From the NCBI RefSeq assembly GCF_014649915.1, contig NZ_BMTY01000002.1:116223-180222 (forward strand): a stretch of 64,000 nucleotides of DNA. The letters are read 5' to 3'. The notes beneath the pieces were generated by a model. The model had not been told where the DNA came from. It searched no databases and saw only the letters and a list, made by a program, of their open reading frames with translations. Of this stretch, positions 10,121 through 19,005 are shown in pieces (position 1 is the first letter of the stretch; every line of letters begins with the position of its first letter). This stretch comes from Streptomyces toxytricini. GTDB lineage: Bacteria; Actinomycetota; Actinomycetes; Streptomycetales; Streptomycetaceae. The position numbers were made by a program, and so were the translations under genes.

Positions 10121-11118
10121 CAGTTCTCCCACTGGAGGCGGGCCACGGTGTCCAGGATCCGGTCCACACCGGGCAGGTGGTGCTTCTCCAGCATCGGCGG
10201 CGGGTACGGGATGTCGAAGCCCGTCACGCGCAGCACCGGCGCCTCCAGGTGGTGGAAGCACTTCTCCTGGATGCGGGCGGCGATCTCCGCGCCGGGTCCG
10301 CCGAAGCCGTTCGCCTCGTGGACGATCACGGCGCGCCCGGTGCGGCGCACCGAGGCGACGACCGCCTCCTCGTCGAACGGCACCAGCGAGCGCAGGTCCA
10401 GGACCTCCAGGTCCCAGCCCTCCTCGCGTGCCGCCTCGGCCGCCTCCAGGCACACGGGCAGCGACGGCCCGTATGTGATCAGCGTGGCGCCGGTGCCGGC
10501 GCGGCGGACGAGCGCCTTGCCGATGCCCGGCACGCCGGCCGGGGCCTCGGGGTTCCAGTCGGCCTTCGACCAGTAGAGCCGCTTCGGCTCCATGAAGACG
10601 ACCGGGTCGTCGCTGGCGATGGACGCGCGCAGCAGCCCGTAGGCGTCCTCGACGGTCGCCGGGGTCACCACGTGCAGCCCGGGGGTGGCCGTGTAGTACG
10701 CCTCGGAGGAGTCGCTGTGGTGCTCGACGCCGCCGATGCCGCCGCCGTAGGGCACGCGGATGGTGATCGGCAGGGGCATCGCGCCGCGGGTGCGGTTGCG
10801 CATCCGCGCCACGTGCGAGATGAGCTGCTCGAACGCCGGGTAGGCGAACGCGTCGAACTGCATCTCCACGACCGGCCGCAGGCCGTACATGGCCATGCCG
10901 ACCGCCGTGCCCAGGATGCCGGCCTCGGCGAGCGGGGTGTCCGTGCAGCGGTCCTCGCCGAACTCCTTCGCCAGCCCGTCGGTGATGCGGAAGACGCCGC
11001 CGAGGGTGCCGACGTCCTCGCCCATCACGTGCACGGCCGGGTCCGCGGCCATCGCGTCGCGCATGGCCCGGTTCAGGGCCTGCGCCATCGTCGCGGGCTT
11101 CGCCGCCACCGTCGTCAC
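10120..11118 (-). CDS. bkdB: Branched-chain 2-oxoacid dehydrogenase E1 beta
   Basis: This is the E1 beta subunit (332 residues), which completes the thiamine-diphosphate active site together with E1 alpha. Diagnostic stretches are VMGEDVGTLGGVFRITDGL, DTPLAEAGILGTAVGMAMYG and IRVPYGGGIGGVEHHSDS, with a transketolase C-terminal domain after that. The GTG start at 11118 overlaps the bkdA stop (GTGA). The frame remains open upstream to 12879 only because of high GC content. It is the middle gene of the bkdABC operon. Confidence 0.92.
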   Translation of the reverse strand: MTTVAAKPATMAQALNRAMRDAMAADPAVHVMGEDVGTLGGVFRITDGLAKEFGEDRCTDTPLAEAGILGTAVGMAMYGLRPVVEMQFDAFAYPAFEQLISHVARMRNRTRGAMPLPITIRVPYGGGIGGVEHHSDSSEAYYTATPGLHVVTPATVEDAYGLLRASIASDDPVVFMEPKRLYWSKADWNPEAPAGVPGIGKALVRRAGTGATLITYGPSLPVCLEAAEAAREEGWDLEVLDLRSLVPFDEEAVVASVRRTGRAVIVHEANGFGGPGAEIAARIQEKCFHHLEAPVLRVTGFDIPYPPPMLEKHHLPGVDRILDTVARLQWEN

Positions 11119-12251
11119 GACTGCTCCTCCGCGTCGAGCTCGGCGCGCAGCATGTCCGCCTGCTCGCGCAGCCGGCCGGTCTGCTCCGCGTAGACGTGCG
11201 CGAAGATGTCCATCGGGTTCAGGACCGGGTCGGCGTTCATCCGCTCGCGCAGGTCGGCGGCCATCTCCTCGGCGGCGTCCTTGGCCGCCTGGACGGCCTG
11301 CTCGTCCAGGATCCCGCGGGCGGTCAGCTCGCGCTCCAGCAGTGCCACGGGGTCGTGCGCCTTCCATGCCTCGACCTCGGCGTCCCCGCGGTAGCGGGTC
11401 GCGTCGTCGGCGTTCGTGTGGGCTTCGATGCGGTAGGTGACGGCCTCGACCAGGGTCGGTCCGCCGCCCGAGCGGGCCCGTCGCACGGCCTCCGACAGCA
11501 CCTCGTGGACGGCGGCGACGTCGTTGCCGTCGACCAGGCGGCCGGGCATGCCGTAGCCGACGGCCTTGTGCGCAAGGGTCGGGGCGGCCGTCTGCTTGGA
11601 CAGCGGGACGGAGATCGCGAAGCCGTTGTTCTGGACGAGGAAGACCACCGGGGCCTTCCAGACGGCCGCGAAGTTCAGGGCCTCGTGGAAGTCGCCCTCG
11701 CTGGTTCCGCCGTCGCCGACCATGGCGAGCGCCACCACGTCGTCGCCGCGCAGCCTGGCCGCGTGGGCCAGGCCGACCGCGTGCGGCAGCTGGGTGGCCA
11801 GCGGGGTGCTGAGGGGGGCGATGCGGTGCTCGCGCGGGTCGTAGCCGGTGTGCCAGTCGCCGCGCAGCAGGGTCAGCGCCTGGACGGGGTCCAGGCCGCG
11901 CGCCACGGCCGCCAGGGTGTCGCGGTAGCTCGGGAAGAGCCAGTCCTGCTCCTGGAGGACCAGGGCGGCCGCGATCTCGCAGGCCTCCTGGCCGACGGTG
12001 GAGGGGTAGACGGCGAGCCGGCCCTGCCGGGTCAGCGCGGTGGCCTGCGCGTTGTAGCGGCGGCCGCGGACCAGTTCCGCGTGGAAGCGGCGCATCAGGT
12101 CGGCGTCGAGCTCCTCCGCGGCCGGCGTGCCCAGCACCCGGTACGGCTCGGGGTCCGGGAGCAGCGGAGCGGCGTCCGTACGGGGCCTCCAGGCGGGCGG
12201 CGGGGTCGACCGGTGGGACGCACCTGCGCCGGGCAGCTCTTGGACCGTCAT
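11115..12251 (-). CDS. bkdA: Branched-chain 2-oxoacid dehydrogenase E1 alpha
   Basis: This thiamine-diphosphate-dependent decarboxylase subunit has 378 residues. The TPP/Mg motif runs from GDGGTSEGDFHEALNF to VQNNGFAISVP, and the phosphorylation-loop region YRIEAHTNADDATRYR is present. ATG 12251 is preferred over the in-frame GTG at 12263, because AGGAGG lies 11 nt upstream of the ATG but overlaps the GTG. It is the first gene of bkdABC and is divergent from an Lrp-type regulator. The 211-bp shared promoter region holds two palindromes described separately. Confidence 0.92.
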   Translation of the reverse strand: MTVQELPGAGASHRSTPPPAWRPRTDAAPLLPDPEPYRVLGTPAAEELDADLMRRFHAELVRGRRYNAQATALTRQGRLAVYPSTVGQEACEIAAALVLQEQDWLFPSYRDTLAAVARGLDPVQALTLLRGDWHTGYDPREHRIAPLSTPLATQLPHAVGLAHAARLRGDDVVALAMVGDGGTSEGDFHEALNFAAVWKAPVVFLVQNNGFAISVPLSKQTAAPTLAHKAVGYGMPGRLVDGNDVAAVHEVLSEAVRRARSGGGPTLVEAVTYRIEAHTNADDATRYRGDAEVEAWKAHDPVALLERELTARGILDEQAVQAAKDAAEEMAADLRERMNADPVLNPMDIFAHVYAEQTGRLREQADMLRAELDAEEQS

Positions 12252-12331
12252 GGCGGCGTACACCTCCTCTTGGGAAGCGGGCTGGGGTACCGCCCAGCGG
12301 GTGGGCTGGGGGGAGGGACGCGGCCACGGGT

Positions 12332-12345
12332 GTGAGGCGCCTCAC
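12332..12345. promoter_or_regulatory. Perfect 14-bp palindrome in the bkdA/lrp promoter region
   Basis: GTGAGGCGCCTCAC reads the same on both strands and lies between the divergent bkdA and Lrp-type genes. It could be the operator of the Lrp-type regulator or of another dimeric repressor. No binding data are available. Confidence 0.45.
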
Positions 12346-12347
12346 CA

Positions 12348-12361
12348 ACCGATTGTTCGGT
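12348..12361. promoter_or_regulatory. Candidate TetR (PaaR-like) operator upstream of bkdA
   Basis: ACCGATTGTTCGGT differs at one base from the operator-like core ACCGATCGTTCGGT found in the paaH/paaN promoter region at 17159-17172. It keeps the half-sites ACCG and CGGT with 6 nt between them. It suggests that the TetR regulator of the paa genes, or a relative, also acts on bkd. Confidence 0.5.
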
Positions 12362-12462
12362 CGATGGCGCAATTTGGCTACAGGCGGGTGCAGGCTGTGG
12401 ACAAAGTGGCGCCGGGGCCCTGGGATGGATGCAGGACGTCCAGGACAGGGAGGCAGTGGGCA

Positions 12463-13032
12463 ATGCCGGATGAACAAATGGCCGCGGCGGGCTCCGCAGC
12501 GGGATCCGCACCCGACCCGGCAGGAGGTGCCGCTCCCGCCCCTCAGGCCCCTCCCCGCCCACTGGACCCCATCGACCGTTCGATCATGCGGCTGCTCCAG
12601 GCGGACGGACGGGCGTCCATACGGTCGGTCGCCGAGCAGGTGCACGTGTCCCGGGCCAACGCCTACGCCCGTATCAACCGGCTCATCGACGACGGCGTGA
12701 TCCGCGGGTTCACGGCGCGCGTCAACCACGAGCGGGCGGGCCAGGGCGCCTCCGCCTACATCACGCTGAAGATCGTGCAGAACTCTTGGCGGACGGTCCG
12801 CGAGAAGCTCCGCGAGCTGCCCGGCGCGGCCCACATCGCGCTGGTCAGCGGCGATTTCGACGTCCTGCTGCTGGTTCACACGCCCGACAACCGCACGCTG
12901 CGCGAACTGGTCCTCACCCGCCTCCAGGCGATCCCGGAGGTGCTCTCGACGCGCACCCTGCTGGTCTTCGAGGAGACCGACCTGCTCGACGCGGGCCCCG
13001 GCGGCGGCGCCCGGGCCATCGCAGAGGAGTAG
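12463..13032 (+). CDS. bkdR: Lrp/AsnC family transcriptional regulator (BkdR-like)
   Basis: This 189-residue regulator has an Ala/Pro-rich N-terminal tail of about 35 residues. The AsnC helix-turn-helix follows (about 40-90; RSVAEQVHVSRANAYARINR). A RAM ligand-binding domain comes next (about 100-175; SGDFDVLLLVHTPDNRTLRE). ATG 12463 is preceded by GGGAGG at 9 nt. It is divergent from bkdABC, the usual position of BkdR-type regulators that sense branched-chain amino acids. The specific role is inferred from position. Confidence 0.85.
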   Translation: MPDEQMAAAGSAAGSAPDPAGGAAPAPQAPPRPLDPIDRSIMRLLQADGRASIRSVAEQVHVSRANAYARINRLIDDGVIRGFTARVNHERAGQGASAYITLKIVQNSWRTVREKLRELPGAAHIALVSGDFDVLLLVHTPDNRTLRELVLTRLQAIPEVLSTRTLLVFEETDLLDAGPGGGARAIAEE

Positions 13033-13081
13033 CCGCGCCCTGCCGGCCCCGCCGGCCCCGCCGGCCCCGCGCCGGACGCGG

Positions 13082-13125
13082 CGGCGCCCCGGAGGCGGCC
13101 TTGCGGGCCTGCCTCCGGGGCGCCG
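13082..13125. terminator. Stem-loop between convergent genes
   Basis: A perfect 15-bp inverted repeat (CGGCGCCCCGGAGGC at 13082-13096, complement at 13111-13125) sits between the Lrp-type gene stop and the stop of the minus-strand secreted protein. It is likely a bidirectional terminator. Confidence 0.7.
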
Positions 13126-13134
13126 GTCACGGGG

Positions 13135-14838
13135 TCACTTCGTCTCGTAGTACCCGAACATGTCGACGATCAGGTCGATGTCGCCGAAGCTCTGGTTCCA
13201 CAGGTCGATGGTGCCGTTGGTGCCGCCGGAGCTCGCCTGCACCAGGTTCGGGACCGTCTTGCCCGGCGTGAAGTTGAGCGACGAGGACCGCGGGGGGTCC
13301 TGCCAGACGGCCGTGCCGTCGAAGTAGGACGCCGGCGCGTTGACGTCGGGGGCGACGGAGAGGAAGCCGCTGTCGCGGGTGTTGGTCACCGTCGTGTTCA
13401 GCACGTACCCGGCGATGCCCTCCTCCTTGTGGGAGATGGCCATCCAGATGTAGTCCTGGCCGGCCAGCGGGCCGCTGCCCCACTCGCGGGTGTCCAGGCG
13501 GCGGTGCGGGGCGACGGCCATGAAGGCGCCCGAGCTGTCGGGGCTGTAGTAGCCGACCACGTCGACGATGACGTCGACGCCCGCCCAGGCGCCGTTCATG
13601 ACGCTGATCCGGCCGTCGGAGCCGACCGGGACGATCACCGAGTTGGCGATGGTCTGCCCGGCCGTGAAGTTCACGTTCGAGGTGTTCGGGGCCGCCTGGC
13701 CGCTCGGGTAGACGGTCAGGTGGCCGGCCTCGCGCGGGCCGGTCGCCGTCACGTTCAGCGCCACGGCGGTGGCGTTCGAGGGCACGTACAGGCCGCCGAG
13801 CTGGGTCGAGAAGCTGCCCCGGCCGGGGACCTGGCCGCGGGGCGCGCCGAGGCCGGAGCGGGTGTCGACGGTGCGGACCGGCGTCATCGGCGTGTAGCCG
13901 CTGGAGGCACTGCGGCTGAAGTAGCCGGTGACGTCGGCGATGAGGTCCACCGCCTCCCAGCCGCCGTTGTACAGCTCGACGGTGCCGTCCTTGCCGACCG
14001 GCACGATCACCATGTTGGGGACGGTCTGGCCGGCCTCGAAGTTGAGGTTCGAGGTGGCCGGGCGCTGGCCGCCGCCGGGGAAGGCGGTGACGTGGCCGCC
14101 CGTGGCGGTGTTGGTGACGGTGACGTTCAGTGCGACCGCGGTGGCACCGGCCGGGATCTTCGCGTTCCCGGCGATCTTCACCCGGGTGGAGGTGTAGGGC
14201 GCGACCTTGCCGCCGCCGGTACGGGTGTCCAGCAGGCGGGTCGGGGTGTGCGGCGTGAAGTCCGAGCCGCTGGTCGAGAGCGGGACCTCGTTGACGACCT
14301 GGGCGTTGTTCGCGGCGTCGGTCACGGTGACCTTGACGTTGTACTCGCCCAGCTCGGCGTAGCGGTGCTGGCGCTTGACCTCCAAGCCGGGCAGGCCGTC
14401 GGCGGTCTCGGTGCTGCCGTCGCCCCAGTCGAAGGTGACCTTGAGGGTGGTGCCGGGGGCGCTCACGATCGCCGCCTGCAGCTCGACGCCGTGGGCGGTG
14501 GTGGTGCGGCCGTTCAGGACGACGGCCAGCTCCTCGTTCGCGGCCGGGGCGGGCTCCGCCTGCGCCGTGGCGTCGGACTGCGCGGTGGCGCCCGCCTTCG
14601 CGTCGGCGCCCGCCTTGCCCTTCGTACCGGGCAGTGCCTTGCGGACCGACCGCTCGGCCGGGCTGTGGAAGGTCTTCGCCTCGGGCTTGGCCAGCGGGCC
14701 CGCGTCCACGCCCCCGGCGGGCGCCCCCTTGGCCGCGGGTCGGGCGGGAGCGGCCTGTGCCGCTGCCGGCACCAGGACCGTTCCGAAGCTGGCCGCCACG
14801 GCGACGGCGGCGGATATGACAAGACGGCGGTTGCGCAC
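13135..14838 (-). CDS. Secreted PKD-domain protein with three beta-rich repeats
   Basis: I do not recognise a named family. The 567-residue protein begins with a Sec-type signal (VRNRRLVISAAVAVAASFG, cleavage probably after AAAQA). An Ala/Lys-rich region is followed by a PKD-like domain (about residues 105-190; TFDWGDGSTE). Three repeats of about 120 residues follow (starting near 196, 313 and 438). Each has a PxRxxDTR motif, a VALNVTVT-like strand, SNLNFxxGQTVPN-like sequence and a terminal DxxGYxS motif. The likely role is extracellular binding or adhesion. GTG 14838 is chosen because it directly precedes the signal peptide; the frame is open further upstream. Confidence 0.8.
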   Translation of the reverse strand: MRNRRLVISAAVAVAASFGTVLVPAAAQAAPARPAAKGAPAGGVDAGPLAKPEAKTFHSPAERSVRKALPGTKGKAGADAKAGATAQSDATAQAEPAPAANEELAVVLNGRTTTAHGVELQAAIVSAPGTTLKVTFDWGDGSTETADGLPGLEVKRQHRYAELGEYNVKVTVTDAANNAQVVNEVPLSTSGSDFTPHTPTRLLDTRTGGGKVAPYTSTRVKIAGNAKIPAGATAVALNVTVTNTATGGHVTAFPGGGQRPATSNLNFEAGQTVPNMVIVPVGKDGTVELYNGGWEAVDLIADVTGYFSRSASSGYTPMTPVRTVDTRSGLGAPRGQVPGRGSFSTQLGGLYVPSNATAVALNVTATGPREAGHLTVYPSGQAAPNTSNVNFTAGQTIANSVIVPVGSDGRISVMNGAWAGVDVIVDVVGYYSPDSSGAFMAVAPHRRLDTREWGSGPLAGQDYIWMAISHKEEGIAGYVLNTTVTNTRDSGFLSVAPDVNAPASYFDGTAVWQDPPRSSSLNFTPGKTVPNLVQASSGGTNGTIDLWNQSFGDIDLIVDMFGYYETK

Positions 14839-14965
14839 CGGCCCCCCATGTTGATTTTTGAACACGCTCAGGATCGAGTCGGGCCCAGCGTACATGCCGC
14901 CGGGCCCTCTTGATCGCACAATTTTTCGGCCAAAAACCGCAGGCCGGACGGAAGGAGGCCGTCCG

Positions 14966-15556
14966 CTACGGCCGGGCGGTGCGCAGCCCGTCGAAGGCCA
15001 TGTGGACGACCGCGTCGGCCAGCTGGCCGGGCGTGGTCCCCGGGTGCGGCCGGTACCACTCGACCAGCGAGTTCACCATGCCGAACAGCAGGCGCGTGGC
15101 CAGCCTGATGTCCACGTCCGCGCGCAGGTCGCCGTCCGCCGCGGCGGCCTTCAGCAGCTCCGCGACCTGGTGGTCGAACTCGCGGCGCCGCTCCAGCGCC
15201 CACCGCTCGGTCCGGGTGTTGCCCCGCACCCGCAGCAGCAGCGTCACGTACGGCAGCTCGTCGACCAGCACCTCGACGGTGCGCCGGGTCACGTACTCCA
15301 CGCGCTCCACCGCGCGGCCGCGTACCGCGCCGGGTTCGTCGAGGACGGAGAACAGCCCGTCCAGGGCCCGGCTGACGGCGCGCTGCAGGAGCTCCTCCTT
15401 GCCCGCGACGTGGTGGTAGATCGAGGACTTCGAGATGCCCGCCGCCTTGGAGAGGTGCTCCATGGAGGTGCCGTCGTAGCCGCGCTCGTTGAAGACCTGG
15501 ACCGCGACGGAGAGCAGGCTCTCCGGGGTGTAGGTGTCGCGCCTGGCGGTCGTCAT
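14966..15556 (-). CDS. paaR: TetR family regulator of the phenylacetate genes (PaaR-like)
   Basis: The protein has 196 residues. An N-terminal TetR helix-turn-helix (about residues 27-50; LSKAAGISKSSIYHHVAGKEELL) is followed by an all-helical ligand-binding domain. The ATG at 15556 overlaps the stop of the PaaH-type gene, so regulator and enzyme are co-translated. The C. glutamicum PaaR motif as I recall it has the core ACCGNNCGNNCGGT. That core occurs exactly at 17159 and 21767, the two divergent promoter regions of this locus. The name is therefore inferred from context and operator match. Confidence 0.78.
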   Translation of the reverse strand: MTTARRDTYTPESLLSVAVQVFNERGYDGTSMEHLSKAAGISKSSIYHHVAGKEELLQRAVSRALDGLFSVLDEPGAVRGRAVERVEYVTRRTVEVLVDELPYVTLLLRVRGNTRTERWALERRREFDHQVAELLKAAAADGDLRADVDIRLATRLLFGMVNSLVEWYRPHPGTTPGQLADAVVHMAFDGLRTARP

Positions 15557-17103
15557 GCGCCGTCCCCGTCCTGCCCGTCCGCGCCGTCCCCGGCCTCTTC
15601 GGCATCCGCCGCGTCCTCTGCGTAGCCGAGCTTGAACAGCGCCAGGGAGGGCGCGTACCGGCCGCCCGGGCAGCGCTCGTCCAGGTGGTGCAGCAGGTCG
15701 TAGGCCCAGTCGCGGCCGAGGCGGCGCTGCCATTCGGAGGGGCCGAGCGGGTAGTTCACGCCCAGCTTCATCGCGGTGTCGACGTCCTCGGCGGTGGCGA
15801 CGCCCCGGGCGACGGCGTCCGCGGTGAGGTCGATCAGCATCGCGACCGTGCGGGCCACGATCATTCCGGGCACGTCGCCGATGACGGAGACCTGCTTGCC
15901 GAGCCGCTGGAAGAGGCCGACGGCCTCGGCGAGGGTGCGCTCGCTCGTGTCCGCCGAGGCGGACAGGGCGATCCGGGTGGCGCCGCGGTAGTCGGGCGAG
16001 AGGTCGAAGTAGACGACGTCGGTGAACTCGACGGACGTCCTGCCGTCGGCGAGGACCAGCTGGCCCTCGCCGGGCAGCTGGATGTACGGGCCGCCGCTGC
16101 CGGCGGCCGTGACGGCCACGCCCGCCTCCTCGATCAGGTCCACGAGCTCCGCGGCCGGCCCGAGGTCGCCGACGACGGCCACCTTCTCCGGCGCCTCCTC
16201 GGGCGCGGCGGTGTGCGGCTGCGGGAGCTCGGCGTCCGGCCCGTACGGGAACCAGCCGTGCCCCGACTTGCGGCCGAGGCGGCCCGACTGGACCAGGCGG
16301 CGCTGCGCGAGCGAGGGGTTGAACTTCGGGCTGCGGTGGAAGGACTCCCACACGGAGCGGGTGACGGCCTCGTTGACGTCCTGTCCGATCAGGTCGGTCA
16401 GCGCGAAGGGGCCCATCCGGAAGCCGCCGCACTCGCGGAGCACCGCGTCGATCGTGGCCGGGTCCGCGCCCTGCTCCTCGTACACGGCGAAGGCCTCGGC
16501 GTAGAAGGGCCGGGCGATCCGGTTGACGATGAAGCCGGGGGTGTCGGCGCAGCGCACCGGCGTCTTGCCCCAGCCGAGGACGGTGCGGTACGCGGACTCG
16601 GCGGCGGCCGGGTCGGTCGCGAAGCCGCTGACCACCTCGACGAGCGGGAGCAGCGGGGCCGGGTTGAAGAAGTGCAGGCCGAGGAAGCGGCCCGGGTGGG
16701 CGAGGCCGCCCGCGAGCTCGGTGACGGAGAGGGAGGAGGTGTTCGTGGCGAGCAGGGCGTCCGGTGCGACGACCTCCTCGAGCGCGGCGAACAGCGCCCG
16801 CTTGACGGCGGTGTCCTCGACGACGGCCTCGATGACCAGGGCGGCGTCCGCGAGGTCGGCGAGGGTGGCCGCCGATCCGATCCGGCCGACCGCGTCCGCG
16901 GCCTCGGCGCGCTCGATGCGGCCCTTGGCGGCCATCCGCTCCACGCGGTCCTGGACGATGCCGACGGCGTCGGCGGCGAGGCCGGCGTTGACGTCGTGGA
17001 CCAGGACGCGGTGGCCCGCCATCAGGGCGACCTGGGCGATTCCCTGGCCCATGGTGCCGGCGCCGACGACCGCCACGGTGCGGGACCGCTCGATTGCTGT
17101 CAT
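15553..17103 (-). CDS. paaH: 3-hydroxyacyl-CoA dehydrogenase, PaaH type
   Basis: This enzyme oxidises 3-hydroxyadipyl-CoA late in phenylacetate breakdown. It has 516 residues. The NAD loop VVGAGTMGQGIAQVALMAGH is near the N-terminus. Catalytic-region motifs LGLHFFNPAPLLPLVEV and DTPGFIVNRIARPFYAEA follow, then a 3HCDH C-terminal domain. A second, degenerate copy with its own C-terminal domain occupies about residues 330-500, the length class of PaaH. An acidic tail ends the protein. It shares a divergent promoter region with paaN that contains a TetR-type operator. Confidence 0.87.
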   Translation of the reverse strand: MTAIERSRTVAVVGAGTMGQGIAQVALMAGHRVLVHDVNAGLAADAVGIVQDRVERMAAKGRIERAEAADAVGRIGSAATLADLADAALVIEAVVEDTAVKRALFAALEEVVAPDALLATNTSSLSVTELAGGLAHPGRFLGLHFFNPAPLLPLVEVVSGFATDPAAAESAYRTVLGWGKTPVRCADTPGFIVNRIARPFYAEAFAVYEEQGADPATIDAVLRECGGFRMGPFALTDLIGQDVNEAVTRSVWESFHRSPKFNPSLAQRRLVQSGRLGRKSGHGWFPYGPDAELPQPHTAAPEEAPEKVAVVGDLGPAAELVDLIEEAGVAVTAAGSGGPYIQLPGEGQLVLADGRTSVEFTDVVYFDLSPDYRGATRIALSASADTSERTLAEAVGLFQRLGKQVSVIGDVPGMIVARTVAMLIDLTADAVARGVATAEDVDTAMKLGVNYPLGPSEWQRRLGRDWAYDLLHHLDERCPGGRYAPSLALFKLGYAEDAADAEEAGDGADGQDGDGA

Positions 17104-17125
17104 GTCCTGATCCTCCCGCACCGGG

Positions 17126-17134
17126 TTGTCCACA
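17126..17134. other. Isolated DnaA box (TTGTCCACA)
   Basis: This is an exact copy of the Streptomyces-preferred DnaA 9-mer between paaH and paaN, about 45 kb from oriC. A second isolated copy in the opposite orientation is at 12396-12404, upstream of the Lrp-type gene. Single boxes could be chance occurrences. Confidence 0.35.
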
Positions 17135-17158
17135 GGCCGGTCGGGCCCTCTTGTCCCG

Positions 17159-17172
17159 ACCGATCGTTCGGT
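17159..17172. promoter_or_regulatory. TetR/PaaR-type operator between paaH and paaN
   Basis: ACCGATCGTTCGGT matches the core ACCGNNCGNNCGGT. The longer 16-mer CCGACCGATCGTTCGG (17156-17171) is the exact reverse complement of the one at 21768-21783. It lies 56 bp upstream of the paaH start and 99 bp upstream of paaN, well placed to repress both. Confidence 0.75.
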
Positions 17173-17270
17173 TACTCTAACTCCAGTCTGCTCGTCTTCA
17201 CCCGCCCTTGCCTGATTCCAGCCCGCGATCCAGTCCGATCCCGCCCGGCTCAACGAGGAGTTGGTCCCTG

Positions 17271-18971
17271 ATGGCCGCCGAGCCCACCCGCCCCCAGACG
17301 ACCGCCCTGTCGGAGCTCTCCGCCCGGCACCGGCCCACCCTCGACCAGGCGCTGGAGGCCATCCGCAGCCGCGCGTACTGGTCCCCGCACCCGGAGCACC
17401 CCAAGGCCTACGGCGAGACCGCCCCGGCCGACGGCCTGGCGGCCTTCGAGGCGCTGCGCGGCACGCGCCTGGAGCTGGACCAGCCGGGGACGGACGGCTG
17501 GACCGGCGGCGAGGTCTCCCCGTACGGCCCGGAGCTGGGCGTGGAGTACCCGCACGCCGACATCGACGTGCTGCTGCCCGCGATGAAGGCGGGCATGGCC
17601 GCCTGGCGGGACGCCGGCCCGGAGGCGCGCGCCCTGGTCTGCATCGAGATCCTGGCCCGGATCAGCGCCCGGACGCACGAGTTCGCGCACGCGGTGATGC
17701 ACACCAGCGGCCAGGCCTTCATGATGGCGTTCCAGGCGGGCGGCCCGCACGCGCAGGACCGCGGCCTGGAGGCCGTGGCGTACGCGTACGCGGAGCAGAC
17801 CCGCGTGCCCGGCGAGGCCGCCTGGTCCAAGCCGCAGGGCAAGAAGGACCCGCTCCGGCTGGACAAGACCTTCAAGGCCGTCCCGCGCGGCATCGCCCTG
17901 GTCATCGGCTGCAACACCTTCCCCACGTGGAACGGCTACCCGGGCCTCTTCGCCTCCCTCGCCACCGGCAACCCGGTGCTGGTCAAGCCGCACCCGCGCG
18001 CGGTGCTCCCGCTCGCCCTGACCGTGCAGGTCGCCCGCACCGTCCTGGCGGAGGCGGGCTTCGACCCGAACCTGGTGGCGCTGGCGGCCGAGCGCCCCGG
18101 CGAGGGCATCGCCAAGGCCCTCGCGGTCCGCCCCGAGGTCAAGGTGATCGACTACACGGGCTCCACGGAGTTCGGCGACTGGCTGGAGGCCAACGCCCGC
18201 CAGGCACAGGTCTACACGGAGAAGGCCGGCGTCAACACGGTCGTCGTCGACTCCACCGACGACTACAAGGGCATGCTGGCGAACCTGGCCTTCTCGCTGT
18301 CCCTGTACAGCGGCCAGATGTGCACGACCCCGCAGAACCTGCTGATCCCGCGCGACGGCATCGACACCGACGCCGGCCGCAAGACCTACGACGAGGTCGT
18401 CGCGGACATCGCGGCCTCGGTCGGCGGCCTCCTCGGGGACGACGCCCGGGCCAACGCCCTGCTCGGCGCCCTGGTCAACCCGGACGTCAAGGCCCGCTTG
18501 GAGGCGGCCGCCGAGCTCGGCGAGGTGGCGCTCGCCTCCCGCGAGGTCGCGAACCCCGACTTCCCGGACGCCGTGGTCCGCACCCCGGTCATGGTGAAGC
18601 TGGACGCGGCCAAGCCGGACGACGCGGCGCCCTACTTCTCCGAGTGCTTCGGCCCGGTCTCCTTCGCGGTCGCCGTGGACTCCACGGCGGACGCCCTGGA
18701 GCTGCTGCGGCGCACGGTCCGCGAGAAGGGCGCCATGACGGTGGGCGCGTACACCACCTCGGCGGACACCGAGCGGGCCGTCGAGGAGGTCTGCCTGGAG
18801 GAGTCGGCGCAGCTGTCGCTGAACCTGACCGGCGGGGTGTACGTCAACCAGACGGCCGCCTTCTCCGACTTCCACGGCTCGGGCGGCAACCCCGCGGCGA
18901 ACGCGGCGCTGTGCGACGGGGCGTTCGTCGCGAACCGGTTCCGCATGGTGGAGGTCCGCCGCCAGGCCTGA
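17271..18971 (+). CDS. paaN: Phenylacetic acid degradation protein PaaN (aldehyde dehydrogenase superfamily)
   Basis: This 566-residue aldehyde dehydrogenase-fold enzyme belongs to the PaaN group, linked to oxidation of the ring-opened semialdehyde in phenylacetyl-CoA breakdown. It has ALDH-like features: VIGCNTFPTWNGYPGLFASL, the cofactor region LVKPHPRAVLPLAL, the region IDYTGSTEFGDWL, and the putative nucleophile in SLYSGQMCTTPQN (about residue 349). It lacks the hydratase half of E. coli PaaZ. ATG 17271 follows GAGGAG at 17255. It is divergent from paaH across the operator. Confidence 0.85.
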   Translation: MAAEPTRPQTTALSELSARHRPTLDQALEAIRSRAYWSPHPEHPKAYGETAPADGLAAFEALRGTRLELDQPGTDGWTGGEVSPYGPELGVEYPHADIDVLLPAMKAGMAAWRDAGPEARALVCIEILARISARTHEFAHAVMHTSGQAFMMAFQAGGPHAQDRGLEAVAYAYAEQTRVPGEAAWSKPQGKKDPLRLDKTFKAVPRGIALVIGCNTFPTWNGYPGLFASLATGNPVLVKPHPRAVLPLALTVQVARTVLAEAGFDPNLVALAAERPGEGIAKALAVRPEVKVIDYTGSTEFGDWLEANARQAQVYTEKAGVNTVVVDSTDDYKGMLANLAFSLSLYSGQMCTTPQNLLIPRDGIDTDAGRKTYDEVVADIAASVGGLLGDDARANALLGALVNPDVKARLEAAAELGEVALASREVANPDFPDAVVRTPVMVKLDAAKPDDAAPYFSECFGPVSFAVAVDSTADALELLRRTVREKGAMTVGAYTTSADTERAVEEVCLEESAQLSLNLTGGVYVNQTAAFSDFHGSGGNPAANAALCDGAFVANRFRMVEVRRQA

Positions 18972-19005
18972 CGGCCGCGGACAGCAGCGGGGCACGGCCG
19001 GCGGC

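Noticed and set aside
17930..17943. Possible fourth parS (CCACGTGGAAC inside paaN)
   Set aside because: The right half matches but the left half has three mismatches to the palindrome, below what I accept for parS.
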